64,000 nucleotides of DNA from Micromussa lordhowensis (GCA_964020085.1 OZ026603.1:33493506-33557505); one strand, 5' to 3'; shown: positions 1-12,031, numbered from the stretch's first letter. Numbers and translations: made by a program. The notes: generated by a model from the letters alone, not told the origin.

Positions 1-3000
1 TTTCACGCGCAGCCTGGCAGCTAATATTGGTGGACTGCGTCAGAAACCTGACTCGTTTTACGACCAGCGGTTTTACACTGAAGTGATCTTCGACTTCAAG
101 GCATTGGATGGGGTAAAGCGTTACGTCAGATTCCGGTTGATACCGGCTGACGGATCGCCGGAAACAGGTTTATTGTCTGAAGAAGTCCAGTGGCAACCTT
201 GGTAAGTAAAATGCGCGGTTACACTTGCAAGCTATAGTTGCAGGCTTGTCTATGCCTCTGAGAATCTGCTGAAGATAAATAACAGCAGTGAAAAGTGAGA
301 TGACGCGTTCTGAGTGGTTAACTCGGAGGTGTAGTTGATTACTTTTTACCCTATTTTGAGGTGATTGGAGCGCTAGTTCTCATCGTATTTAAAAAAACGT
401 TTATCCGTAGAAGCCAAGTCTAAACAGTTTGAAGCAGCAATTTGGAGAGCACACGACCCTGGAAGCCTCCCTTCCTGCCTCCTGTCTGCGTGTCAAACGC
501 GTGCGTGTCAAATGCGTGCGTGCCAAATGCGTTCGTGTCAAATGCGTGCGTGTCAAATGCGTGCCTGTCAAATGCGTGCGTGTCATATGCGTGCGTGTCT
601 TTTTTCAGTCACCCTATTGTTTAGTGTTTTAGTGCTGATAAAGTTTAAATGCCGTTATAAAAATCAAGACGGACTAACATAGCTATTAGCGTTTTCAAAC
701 TCATTAGAGGGTTGCGCCAACAATAAGCTGTTAAGACTTCCGTCTTCTGTCTTTCCAAAACACTAGGGTGATTGAAAGATCTTCTACTGAAACCTTGCCT
801 ATGGACTACCTTAAGAGAGAATACAGAGAACGAATAACGCGAGGACCACTGGAATACAAACTCCAGCTGCAACTCCATTCAGCTAAGGACGATGATCCAC
901 CAACGATACTTCATGTCGGGAGAGAATGGGACGAGAGTACGCATCCGTGGTTAGATGTAGCTGACATCAAAATGACGTCATTACTGTCACCAACGGCAAC
1001 GGAGCGTTTGAAGTTTATTCATACTAACCTGCCATCCACCATTGGTTTATTGCCTGCCCAGTCCAGTGACGACCCTAACTGTGTTGTTCACATTCGTAAC
1101 GCGGTCTACGTTTGGTCACAGAAGCTTCGCGCCAAAAGGTCAAACAAACTCGTCCCAGAGCACTTGGCGTCCTATCTCATCCGAGTGGAAACTGGAAGCC
1201 AGTCCGGGGCGGGAACTGATGCTACTATTTCCATTTCACTGATAGGTAAAATGATTCGTACTTATTTGACCAGAAATACTTGCTTAAAGAAGTGCATGGT
1301 TCCCGAATCACCCAAGCCTAGATTGAGTTTCTCTGAAGCAACTAGCCAGACTGAGCTACTCTGAAGTAACTATAAATAACTGTACACCTATTAACGAAAA
1401 AATAATCGATTAAAATTAACCACTTACTTCCTGTCACACAGGATTAACATGTTTGTAATTGTGTCCATAATTTGAACTTCTTTGTTAAAATGCCGTACGC
1501 AATTGCGGAGTTCTCATTGGTAGGTACGCTTGCCAAGTTTACTTTCAGGTCCCTTCCCGAAAACTAAAAAACTAATCGCGTTGATGCGTTTTTCCTCAGA
1601 TACGTTCAGCTAAAATATAAATACACCTGGATCAAAGCTGTAGCCTGACAGTAACTAAGACTTGAACTAAAAGAAAACCCAATAGACCTTTGTACCGATA
1701 CGGCGGCCATCTTGAATTCTATTGTTTTGACTGGGAAATTATGGGCTGCCGAGGGGGCCATCGCTGGAAAATTTATCGTATACACAGCTTTCAGGATAAA
1801 TTTTTACTGCTTGTCTCTCATATTCCATAACAAATATTACAAGCGTTACATCTTTCCGTCACGATATTTGGCAGTTGTTCCTATGGTTATCGAAAACTTA
1901 TTGTTAAAAGTTATCACGCCACAGTATTCTTTTTAATTATTTCTCATCTGCCCCCTGGGCATCCCATAATTTCCTCGGAATTCAAGATGGCCGCCGTATC
2001 GGTAAAAAGGTCTATTCAATCCAAATCCATCAAACTTCCGTGACCTAATGCAAGAAAGCATTTGGATCAACTGTGAAATAATTGTCGACATCTAAACGCC
2101 TAGTCTAAATGTCTTGTTTATCTCATAACAAAGGAACTAAAGGAAAGACAGATCTGATCAAGTTAGATAACTGGGGTAATGACTTTGAAAGAGGAGATGT
2201 GGACGAGTATTCTATTGCGGCAATGGATGTTGGAAAAGTTCTTATGATCCAACTTCACAACGATGGTGGAGGCTGGTGGCACAAGAATCCTGATTGGTTC
2301 GTGAACAAGATCTCTGTGTTAAGCTCTTCGCAGGATGATCCATTCGAATTTCCGTGCTATCGCTGGGTGCTGTCAGATTTGTCCGTTTTTGAAGGAAAAG
2401 GTAATCATTTTCAAAATGTCTTTTGGCATCTCAGCATTACACATTGCTAATTGGTCTTGTTAGCACAAATGAAACGATTAACTTTAAAAACACAACAACG
2501 CTTTTCAGTTTTCGGAACATGTTTCGATGTTTCAAACATCATCATCAGCCATTATGAATATATAGTAAAGATTTACAAAAGTGGTCGGTATATATAACCA
2601 TATACAATGAAGCTTCATAAATTCAAATAGTCGTTAACTGTTAAACTTATTTAAACTAACCAATAAAATGATAGACTAAGAGAAGAAATAACGGAAAAAA
2701 TAAACTTAAAATTCCCTGTAAACAACAGTAGATAAATTTAGAAATGTAACGACAAAATAACGTGCTCAACTTGTTTGTTGAGTTCAGGTTTCAACTGTTC
2801 AACAAACAAACAAGTTGAACTCAACAAACAAGTTGAGCACGTTATTTTGTCGTTACATTTCTAAATTTATCTACTGTTGTTTACAGGGAATTTTAAGTTT
2901 ATTTTTTCCGTTATTTCTTCTCTTAGTCTATCATTTTATTGGTTAGTTTAAATAAGTTTAACAGTTAACGACTATTTGAATTTATGAAGCTTCATTGTAT

Positions 3001-6000
3001 ATGGTTATATATACCGACCACTTTTGTAAATCTTTACTATATATTCATAATGGCTGATGATGATGTTTGAAACATCGAAACATGTTCCGAAAACTGAAAA
3101 GCGTTGTTGTGTTTTTAAAGTTAACATTGCTAATTCTATTTAGGTTCATATGATAAACTATTACCTCCCATATAGCTTCGATTCAGTGCTGAAACATTTC
3201 TTCTTTGCTCAGTCGGCTATGGAAGGTATATCCTTTATTCTGACCCTTCAAGACCTCATAATTAGATTAAAAAAAGGTAAATTCTGGACAAATCCTTTGC
3301 AACCAAAGAACACTTTTCTTGCTACTCTATTTTTGTAGCCATTCTTCCCTTCCGCGACCAGCCAGAAGCCGTTAAAAACCAACGAACCCTTGAACTGAAG
3401 CAACGCCAAGAGAGCTATAAATGGGGAGACCAAGACGTCTTCAAGCACCTTCCTGGATATCTTCAAGCCTTGAAACACTCTGACATTCCAAGAGATTCGC
3501 AGTTCTCCAACGAAGCCAAAAGTACCCTCAAAGAAGATAAGCACAAGGCCGCTGTGGACATTGGTCTTGGTTATTTGTCGACTCTTTTTGACAGCTGGGA
3601 TAACTTTGACGACTTCCAAAAGATGCTCAAAAAAGCGTATGGTGGTGTGCCGAAGATTGTACAAGACGACCGCTGGATGACCGATGAGGTGTTCGCTTCC
3701 ATGTTCTTGAATGGCTGCAATCCGAATACCATCCAGCGCTGCGAGAAGTTGCCAAGTAATTTCCCTGTGACTGACGACATGGTAAAAAGCTTTCTGGACC
3801 GCGGGAAAACGCTACAAGAGGAGATAAAGGTAACTGAGGTTGCCCTAACTCGAAAACTCCATGATTTTAAAGGAGCCCAGTGACAACAGTTATTTTGGCC
3901 ACGAACAGAATTACCTCTAAATTGAACAAAACCTGAAAATAGTAGTTTCAGTTTCAGTTTCAGTTTCAGTTTTTTATTATTGCACACTATTTACAGAAAA
4001 AAATAAAAAAAAACACGATTTACAACAATATAGGACGAATAAATACAAATAGAAATTAACTAGACGATACAATATGTAATTGTGCACAGTGACCAAAGTA
4101 GCCAAGGGGCTTTCGAGTTGGCCACTGTCATGTAGATTTAAGCTGGCGATGGCCGCATGTTACGTTACGTTAAAAGACGATATTACAATCATAAGAGAAG
4201 GAAAGACATATATACATGTAAGCTCAAATAAAAGGAAAACGATGTCCTGATATCGTACAACATTATTTTACATAGCTAGCAGTTAAACTATGGTCAGTTT
4301 TGAGTAGTCAATAAGAATTTTTTATATTGCTTTTTGAAGAGCAAGTATGGAAAACATTTAAGTTCTGACGGGACAGATTCCCAGATTTTTACCGCGGAGA
4401 ATTTAAATGTAGATACCCCATAATTGGTGCGTACTGATGGCTTAAAGAAATTTTGATTTGCAGCATATCTGGTGTTATATGGGTGAATCTCTGATGAAGG
4501 TGTAAGAATATTCAGTAATACAGTAGTTTATTAAGATAGAAAAACACCAGATATAACAATGATGAGCAAAAATCGAACAAAGGTGGCTAAGGGTGAAGAA
4601 GATTGAAGGGGATTACAACCGACGAATTTGAAATATTTAGGCTAAACTTTTCAAGGGGTGCAAATCGTGAGGTTATCCTTTAAGTCTAATCACGGCCATG
4701 TCACTACCGTTTTCTGATCTACATGAACTACCCTGTTGTACAATACGCCATTTCCGAGTTCCCTTGTGCCTCTGTTTCAAAACGAGTCTATGTGCGAAAC
4801 CATTCAAATGAAAATGAGTTTGATTTGCATGAAAATGAACCTGTAGGCGGAACTCGTTTTCATATGAATGGTTTCGCACTTAGAATCGTTTTGACACAGA
4901 GGCAATAGGGAACTCGGAAATGGCCTATTTTTTGCTGTTGTAAAACACGAAGGCATTCAATATGACTTGTTCATGCCGACCTTTTTTATTGTACTAGGCA
5001 GGGCATGTCTACATCGTAGATTACAAGGAGCTTGAAGGCATTAACATCACAGGCGAGTCCACTTACACGGCACAACCCCTGGGACTTTTTTATGTCAAGG
5101 TCTCGGGTGACCTGGTGCCAATTGCCATTCAGCTGCTTCAGCAACCAAGCGACACCAACCCAATATGGACTCCTGCAGATTCGCAATATGATTGGCTACT
5201 GGCAAAGATGTGGTTACGTAACGCTGACCATAAAATACAGCAGGTATCACGTGGTACATTTTTAGCTACATACGGGCTTCCACAAACTTAAGCATGTGGT
5301 CAAACTTGTACTGTTTGTATTATATGACTTTCATGAAAACGGGATAAATAATCGAAACATCATTCAGCTCTTCTATCATTAAGTTTCAATAAGTATGAAG
5401 AATAATCTCACAGAAGAATAATCTCACATTTGAATATTCAGTTCCACTTTGAATTCTTTCTTCTGCCAAAGGGAAGCACTCGTCTGCTTAGAACCAATTT
5501 GGTGATGGAAGCATTTGCCGTGGCTGCGTGGCGTCAGCTGTCCTCTCTTCATCCCGTGTTTCAAACTTTATTCCCACACCTTCGCTCCGTGATGGCAGTC
5601 AACAACTTAATCAGAAACGACACAGCTGATAATGAAGGAACCATGCAGTATTTAAACAAGACTTACAAGACCTTCAAGTTTGGCATGTTGTCATTACCTG
5701 AAATGCTGAAAGAGAGAGGTGTCGATGATCCTGAGAAATTACCCAAGTTTTATTACAGGTAATTTACGTAGCATGAGGTTGATGGTTCTAGGTACTGTAG
5801 CTGATTCCCTGGGGCTGATTCCAAGTTTTTGATAGAAAAAGTAAATAAATTTATAAATTAAACAGAGACTTGTTAAAAATCCTAACTGGCGTGAGGCTAT
5901 TTACAAAGCGCGGAGGAGTTGAATCTGGGACAACCGCATAGAAATCCATCCAGTGGCAGGGAAGAGGATTTGAACTCGGGACCTCCGGATTACAAATCCA

Positions 6001-7690
6001 GCACCCTAACCAATAGGCCACGCCGCCTCCAACTATACAAGGGTTGTACATCAGAAGTGGAGGCGCGGTGGCCGCATGGTTATTGCACTCTTCTCCGGAT
6101 GGAGCAGTCCTGGTTCGAGCCCTTTCCGGGGACATCGTGTTCTGTTGTTGGCCAAGACACTTCTCCCTCACAGTGTCTCTCTCCACCCAGCTGTACAAAT
6201 GGGTACCGGCGAGTTTAATACTGGGGGTAGCCCTGCGATGGATTAGCATCCCATCCAGGGGCGGGGAGTGGAAATAATCCTAATCGCTTCATGCTACGGA
6301 AACAGGGATAAGCTCCGGCCTAATGGGCCATTTGGCTCGTATGCAGACTTTACCTTACCTTACCTCAACATCAGGAGCAATTCACAGGTCCAAACCTCAT
6401 AAAGGTTTGCATCCAGAGATGACTTATAATGAAACACGTTGCTTTAAAGCATATTTAGATCCTAACCTCTTACTCTGCAATGTTTATAAAGCTTATAAAT
6501 GATGAGTCTATTCTCACCCGTCCAACACGTTTCCTTCAGTAACACTGTAAGCTCCGACCGACCTCTTCACTTGCGAAAACTACATTCAGTGTACCACTTG
6601 CAAGCCAGACCACATGTCTCACCACAATATTGTTTCTTGTCAGGGATGATGCTCTCCGTCTCTGGGCAGCCGTCGAAACTTTCATCAAAGATGTAATCGC
6701 CATCTACTACAAGTCAGATGATGATGTCTCCAAGGACAACGAACTTCAAGCCTGGATTAAAGACATTCACGACAACGGCCTTCCTGTGAGGGAGGGTGAC
6801 GTCGACCACGAGTTCCCAAAAAACCTACAATCACGTGATCAGCTTATACACACGCTGACGTGTGTGGTGTTCACGTGTTCGTGTCAGCATGCGGCAGTGA
6901 ACTTTGGTCTGATGGATGTAACAGGCTTTGTTCCCTTCACTCCTTCCCTGATGCGCCAACCGCCTCCCACCAAGAAAAATGAGGCAACTCTGAAATCTAT
7001 TATGAAGACACTCCCGAACAAGTCTCAGACCGCTCAACAAATAGCCGTTATGTATGTGGCCTCACGATTTGCCGACGATGAGGTGAGAGCAAAACCCTAC
7101 AATATATCGAAGGATTTCTTAAGCAACTTGCGGGTCCAAATTATCTTAACCTTCCAAAGAGATACCAAGTATTGATTTGACAATGAAATAAACTACAGTC
7201 ACTGTCTTTAAAATTGAGAGACGAAAGGAAAAATTCTTCCAATCAATCAGATCAGCCAATCTACCAATCATGACCCACAGAGGTGAACTTCAGAGCTTAT
7301 TTTTTCCCTGAGAGGTCCGCAAAGATGATTGACAGCAGCAAAAGACGCGACCACGAGCATTGGTTGAGTAGAGTTCACGTGATGTTTAAAGGCGCATAAA
7401 TCCAGGGAAACACTGCAACTTATAAATCTTCAGTTCCAATTCTTTTGAATTGAATGTGGTTCCACAGTATGCAAACATCATCATATCATATCTTTTCTTT
7501 TCTATCTTAGCGTTTCCTTGGTGACATCACGCACAGCCTGTTGACCGGTGATGAAGAGGATGACGCAATCACTCGCTTCCAGGGCGCTCTCCAGAAGATC
7601 TCAGATTCTATCAAGGCTCGAAATGCATCATTGGATTTGCCTTACATCAATCTGTTACCCGAGCGAATTCCTGATAGCATTGGTATCTAG
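1..7690 (+). CDS. Catalase-type allene oxide synthase / lipoxygenase fusion (AOS-LOX), 5'-partial, LOX iron site altered
   Basis: Eight coding exons joined in phase: 1-201 (open at the left edge), 767-1245, 2134-2400, 3339-3829, 4998-5243, 5472-5758, 6644-7082, 7511-7690; about 862 residues. Order: C-terminal half of a catalase-like heme domain (exons 1-2), PLAT domain (end of exon 2 to exon 3, ending EFPCYRWVLSDLSVFEGK), then the lipoxygenase catalytic domain. In the known coral enzyme the LOX half makes 8R-hydroperoxy-arachidonate and the AOS half turns it into an allene oxide. The RNAVY motif (Arg codon 1095-1097, Tyr codon 1107-1109) matches the expected heme-ligand Tyr with its Arg four residues before. 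In the LOX half the third His (6888-6890), the Asn (6900-6902) and C-terminal Ile (7685-7687) are present. The first two iron ligands, expected as HLLRTH, read RLLRTN (5481-5498). No stop or frameshift is seen. The octocoral enzyme is about 1066 residues, so roughly 200 N-terminal residues lie upstream. Family assignment is strong; catalytic competence is doubtful. Confidence 0.93.
485..602 (+). repeat. 15-bp minisatellite in AOS-LOX intron
   Basis: About 7.5 copies of a 15-bp unit, GCGTGCGTGTCAAAT, with single-base variants. The period is a multiple of three, so spurious open frames appear on both strands. It lies in the intron between the first two coding exons. Confidence 0.95.
1681..2016. 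mobile_element. Foldback (MITE-like) element in AOS-LOX intron
   Basis: The ends are near-perfect inverted repeats beginning AATAGACCTTTGTACCGATA and carrying CGGCGGCCATCTTGAATTC on the left, mirrored on the right. The interior is about 230 bp and AT-rich, with no transposase. This suggests a non-autonomous DNA element. Confidence 0.8.
2479..3123. mobile_element. 645-bp near-perfect palindromic element, perhaps Penelope-like
   Basis: The two arms of about 300 bp are close to exact reverse complements, meeting in a short loop around 2785-2820. The dodecamer ACATTGCTAATT occurs at 2441-2452 and again at 3124-3135, directly against the right arm, so it may be a target-site duplication. On the left, 26 bp separate it from the arm, which is unexplained. 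It sits in the intron after the PLAT exon. Each arm carries a hammerhead-like motif. A head-to-head pair of Penelope-type terminal repeats would explain it, but that is inference. Confidence 0.75.
3054..3088 (+). ncRNA. Hammerhead-ribozyme-like motif (mirrored at 2514-2548, minus)
   Basis: The order CTGATGA, then a GATG/CATC stem with a TTTGAAA loop, then GAAAC, then ATGTT resembles the conserved core of minimal hammerhead ribozymes found in Penelope-like retroelement repeats. There is one extra base before stem II, and stem I flanks pair poorly. The exact inverse copy lies in the left arm of the palindrome. Self-cleavage is unproven. Confidence 0.3.
3944..3973 (+). repeat. AGTTTC hexanucleotide microsatellite
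   Basis: About five tandem copies of AGTTTC followed by a T-run, in the AOS-LOX intron after exon 3339-3829. Confidence 0.9.
4540..4685. repeat. Dispersed repeat, copy A (also 18740-18955 and 46345-46590)
   Basis: The stretch around GGAGAAGATTGA...GGATTACAA...TTTAGGCTAAA...TTTCAA...CGTGA...CCTTTAA is shared with two other places in the window. Part of its 5' half, with CCTCTAAATTGAACAAAACC, is found earlier at 3895-3945, so this copy seems split by later sequence. No coding potential is seen. Confidence 0.7.
4748..4923. mobile_element. 176-bp foldback element (MITE)
   Basis: Terminal inverted repeat CCATTTCCGAGTTCCC on the left, mirrored as GGGAACTCGGAAATGG on the right. The pairing continues inward through CGAAACCATTCA, so nearly the whole element can form one hairpin. 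It lies in the AOS-LOX intron upstream of exon 4998-5243. Confidence 0.85.
5925..6033 (-). mobile_element. tRNA-derived SINE head, minus orientation
   Basis: Read on the minus strand this has an A-box-like TGGCCTATTGGTTAG and a B-box-like GTCCCGAGTTCAAATCC, spaced as in tRNA-derived SINEs. It lies back to back with the plus-strand SINE that follows, inside the AOS-LOX intron between exons ending 5758 and starting 6644. Confidence 0.75.
6052..6365 (+). mobile_element. tRNA-derived SINE with TTACC tail, full length
   Basis: The head GGTGGCCGCATGGTTA and B-box GGTTCGAGCCC resemble a tRNA promoter. The body includes CAGTGTCTCTCTCCACCC and GCTTCATGCTACGG, and it ends in TTACC repeats. The same family occurs at 59641-59908 (+), 52147-52434 (-), and as fragments near 49365-49440 (+) and 53890-54010 (-). 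Confidence 0.85.
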
Positions 7691-7848
7691 CCAAGGCGGA
7701 GATTGAATAAGCTACAAATTGTGGCAGACAGTAAAATTTGATGTATATTTAAGTAACAGTCATTTGCACAAGAAAATACACTTGCCAGTTTTGATTTGTA
7801 TTTCTTAAAACTCTGCAGAAGTAATGAAGTAATTCCTTACAAAACACT

Positions 7849-7854
7849 AATAAA
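7849..7854 (+). terminator. Polyadenylation signal AATAAA for AOS-LOX
   Basis: This AATAAA lies about 160 bp after the TAG stop at 7688-7690, a normal 3'-UTR distance. Confidence 0.55.
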
Positions 7855-8001
7855 GCCCAAAGATCTTCCAATCCCAAGCGTGACACAAAATTGGTAAGAA
7901 ACAATGATGTCTTCACTTGGAGTTTAATTTATATTAAATGTTGGTTTACTGTAGTATTGCTTTGGAGTCAGTTTGGCGTAATGCATAAAACACGAAAGAC
8001 A

Positions 8002-8103
8002 GTGTTTGACCACATTTCCAAACACCGAGTAGAAAGTCGAAAATACCACGCGTAGCGGAGTTAATTGACAAACTTCGAGGTGTTTGGAAATGTGGTCAAA
8101 CAC
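8002..8103. mobile_element. Short foldback element
   Basis: GTGTTTGACCACATTTCCAA at the left is mirrored at the right end, with about 50 bp between. It is about 300 bp downstream of AOS-LOX and has no coding content. Confidence 0.7.
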
Positions 8104-8705
8104 GATCTTGAGTGTTTGATATATCTTTTCAATCGAAATTGAAACTAAGGAGAAACGAAGAAATGAAATCGTAAAAAATCCATGCTATTAAGACACCGTC
8201 ACAGTCATGATTTTGATGAATTATTAATAAGTTTGGACATTTGTTTTCATGCAATAACTATCGTCTTGAGGTAATGTAAATCTATTCTTGCTAAGTCTTT
8301 TTGGTCTGACGAATCAGGAAGCTAGAAGGGAGCAATTTCTTAGAGATAGGAAGTGCTTTTTGTTAAAGGTACTCGAAAATAGCATTTAAACTAGTTGGAG
8401 ATCTTTGGCTGACTTTGTGTTTCTATGAAGGCATCTTGTTTTTTTTTTAACTTAGTCCAACGTATTTTTACCCAGATTGCTGCCAGGAGCTTTCTGTATA
8501 TGATGATGTTAAAACATTGATTGCTGACTGTGGTGTTATTACTCAGGTTTTATAGGTATGTTAAGTTCGTTTATTGAGATTTGGATAAATAAAGGAAGCT
8601 AGGAGATTGGTAGCATTAGCAGGCGAAGAATGCCATTAGAAGTTCTCTGTGGAAACTGATGGGCTTCAATGTAAAGGTCACAACATTCTCTACTTTACGA
8701 AGATA

Positions 8706-8985
8706 TGATTGATTATCGCAGTTATGCACGCAACTTAAACAGTTGTGAAATTAAAGCCTGAAAAAAATATTCAGGCCTGAACAGGATTCGAACCCATGAC
8801 CTCTGCGATAGCGGTACAGTTCTCTACCAACTGAGCTATCAAGCCATCTGGGAGCTGATCCCGCCATCAGGGAGCTGATCACATTGTGAGTTCGTAATGT
8901 ACCCGTGGAATGTGAAGTATACAAGTGAATATATAATTTCACAACTGCTTAAGTTGTGTGCATAACTGCGATGATCAATCATCTT
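8706..8985. mobile_element. Foldback element carrying a tRNA-like core
   Basis: Left end ATTGATTATCGCAGTTATGC and its approximate reverse complement at the right end flank a tRNA-like segment at 8774-8845. The inverted arms are about 45 bp. It resembles a composite of a SINE head inside terminal inverted repeats. A related element lies at 17608-17945. Confidence 0.7.
8774..8845 (-). tRNA. tRNA-like pseudogene (72 nt) inside a repeat
   Basis: Read on the minus strand, the acceptor arm GGCTTGA pairs with TCAGGCC through one wobble. The D-arm GCTCAGTTGGTAGAGA has one mismatch, and the T-loop TTCGAAT is canonical. The anticodon stem is weak and the loop CCGCTAT lacks U33. It is therefore probably the internal promoter of a repeat, not a working tRNA. 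Confidence 0.45.
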
Positions 8986-9099
8986 TGTATCATTGTCCAC
9001 AGTTCAAATATATGAAATTTCAGTATATTCATTTGTAGTCACTACTTTATGTCACGTTTATATATCGCTTTTATTTAGCTTCCAGGCCCAATATTCATA

Positions 9100-9183
9100 C
9101 TTTTTTAGTATGTGTGTGTGTTAGTTATATATAAATTGTTGTAAAGTACAAGAGCGAATAAAGTTGTTGTTGTTGTTGTTGTT
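9100..9183 (+). mobile_element. LINE 3' tail with GTT repeats
   Basis: An AT-rich stretch with TGTGTGTGTTAG and GAATAAAG runs into GTT repeats of about five units. The LINE fragment ending near 31630 finishes in the same GTTGTTGTT way. Only the 3' tip is present here. Confidence 0.4.
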
Positions 9184-10004
9184 TACCCTGAATGCAATTT
9201 TTAAGAAACGTCCAGGACACGTGTTCAATTGCTATAATGCAGTTTTAATGTACTTCGAGAAAAATTAACAGGATTATTAACATTTAAGTTGTTTAATTTC
9301 TTCTTTTGATTTTCCGTCCTTTTCCATTTGAACAAAATAAATCTGTTATTGATTTCCTATTCCATACTAGTGCATATCTCTAGCAGCGATCGACTTCAGA
9401 TGACTGGCGTCCATGTTGAAACATGTCTATTTGTTATCTGTTGGTGAAAAAGAGATATTTATGTGCATAGTTAAAGTTCATTAATGTGTCTATAGTAAAC
9501 AGAGCTGCGACTTGAACCGAGACTGATGTTCTTAGCCGCCGTGTGATTTTCTCGAACTTGTTTTATTGTAAGCATGTACCCACTGCATTCTTGCCGCATA
9601 TGCGGCTCAGAGGCGTAGAGGGGGCAATGACTTTAATTCGCTATTACGGCACTTTATGAAGTAGTTTCTTGAAGGAACAAGCCACATGCCACTCTGCTTG
9701 GCAGATAATGCTTAAGCTGTATTTGCCTAAAATCGCGCGTTGGGCAATTGAGGAGAGGGAATTACAAGGCCCGCATGGACGATGCCTATTTATCCTTCCA
9801 ATCGCCCCATCTATTATCCCCTCGGGAGCATTCACGGAAGCGGGAAAGACGACCCCCTTGTTACGCACTTATGCTTCCGGAGCTCATACTCTGACGTTAT
9901 TTTCCCAACTTGTTCCCGCTAAATCCAGGTTCCATAGCTATAGCTTAGCATTCTCGAGCTGAATATGATTCATGAATATTTAAAATTGGACGGTTTGTAG
10001 TAAC

Positions 10005-10131
10005 TAGACCAATCTCGACATATTCAAATTCAGCCTAAAACAATGGATCTCAGCATGAAGGTTTATTCCCCGGAGCCTCGTACTGAGGAGTATTGTTTTA
10101 GGCTGAATTTGAATATATCGAAATTGGTCTA
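10005..10131. mobile_element. Foldback element
   Basis: TAGACCAAT-TCGA-ATATTCAAATTCAGCC on the left is mirrored at 10090-10131; the arms are about 45 bp and the loop about 40 bp. From 10132 to 12031 I see no gene, only AT-rich sequence with scattered short frames. Confidence 0.8.
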
Positions 10132-12031
10132 TTAAAGGTAACCGCAGCTAAACCATTTACTCGGGTATAAGCCCTGTATTCTTATTTTTGTTGGTAGAGC
10201 CCGTAGAATTCACGTTCCAGCGTGCATGTATTTTCGCTTAATTTTGATTAGCGGACACAGATGTTCTTTTTAAAAAGATATGTTTAGAGACATAAATAGA
10301 ACAGGATCCATTTTGCAACTGGAGAAAATATAACTCAAATTAATTATGGTTTTGTAGTGTGAATCTCCCGAAGATAAAAATTCGGCAAAACACGAAAATA
10401 TCAGACAATAAGTTACCTATGTCCCTCACCCGATTTTTGATATAGTGCATGATATGTGAAATGTGTTAGGCATAAGTTTCATAATTACATTAATATTTCT
10501 TATGGGCAGGTGATCTTATTAACATTAAGAAAAATTAAGGATCTATTATATTGACTTTTATGCTCAAAAGTGGCATGATGTCTTGAGGAAAATTAGATTT
10601 TGTATATCAATCTTGGCCACAAAAAGGCTCATTTCCTCCATGTGTTGCGTTGATACACTTTGTGTTCAGGAGTTATTTAAATTCACATTGAAAATGCTTA
10701 AAATCTATTGTTGGATTATTAATGGAAAAGGAAGTTTTCTTTTCAGCCTGATGCAGTGTATGGCATAATACAATAGCTTTATGGTTTTTAACTGCACTCC
10801 GTAATGGCCTCAAGGCTGGGAGTTTTTATTTAATAAATTATACACAATATTGTAAAGAAATGACGGCTTCAGTGAACTATCTGGTTTCCCGCACTGTACA
10901 AAACTATATTTATCTTTAAATCGAGGGAGAATGCTTTGCCAACGTTAAAATACCACTGTCACCGAACTAGAGATTGCGAAATAAAAATGTATTCTATAAA
11001 ATCTATGCAGATGTAAGACTGATTTATGTGGCACACATATAGGAAATTTCAGATTTTGTACCAGAAAACGCTTGAAAATCCCCAGTGCTATTGCAACTAG
11101 TATTTCTTCAACATACGATCGAAAACATGCTAGAACCCGAATTAAATCAAACGGTTTAACCTCAAATAAATCTATCTGGAAATATTTGTCGACTTTGGAT
11201 CCTGCTATATCACCTGTATAGTTCAGTAAAGAAAAAGGAAATGTAGTTGATCAATATCAGTAATGGAGAAACTCATTTTTTTCCTTATTATAATTAATTT
11301 ACTTGAACGGAACAAGACGGGTTGGCTTTAAGAATAGCCAAAACAGTACCAAAAATAATAGTCTGGAGTCATCAAATCAAAGCATCACAGCATGTTAGAA
11401 ACGTGAAAGGAACGCATAAATTGGAGATGTAAAAAAGCACTTTTCAATTCAACGGACCGACTGAAAAATAATTTCTTCGTATCCATCATCTGCATGAGTA
11501 CGAAGCACATCTGAACATAGGACGGAAAATAATTCAATGCGGTACACTGATTCTTCAAAAAGGGGTGGAATTCTCTATTTGATCATACTTTATTTTTCCC
11601 CACTTTCGCGTAAAGGGTAATCGTTTTGGGTACATGGGTAATATCTTTAGTTCGCTCATTTTATATTATTATAGTTTAAAAGTTTATTCAATGTAAATTT
11701 GATTCGCAAAAGCTGCTAATGTTAGCAAACCAAAGCAAATTAGCCTTTTGACTCAAACACAGCTCTTCCGCGAGTTCTAAATTTCTCGACTCAGAAAGGT
11801 AAGCAGACTAACCATCAATAAAGCTAAAAAGTGAGTATCAATATTGCCCGTTCTTAAGTACAGACCAGTGTCAATAACTTGAAAGCATATAATCATTTAA
11901 CTACGCGGCTCACTGAATTGGCTTTCGAAAATAACGTTAAAACAAATGAGAGACCATTCGATAAGTACTGACGTGACTTCATATTTTGGCTTTAGCATGA
12001 AATTAGGTAACATATGAAGTGCCTACCGTTT

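Noticed and set aside
485..602. Possible CRISPR-like array
   Set aside because: Units are 15 bp, directly adjacent, without spacers; eukaryotic intron context.
429..632. Open frames on both strands with repeated CVRVK-type peptides
   Set aside because: Translation of a 15-bp minisatellite inside an AOS-LOX intron; regular spacing makes every frame open.
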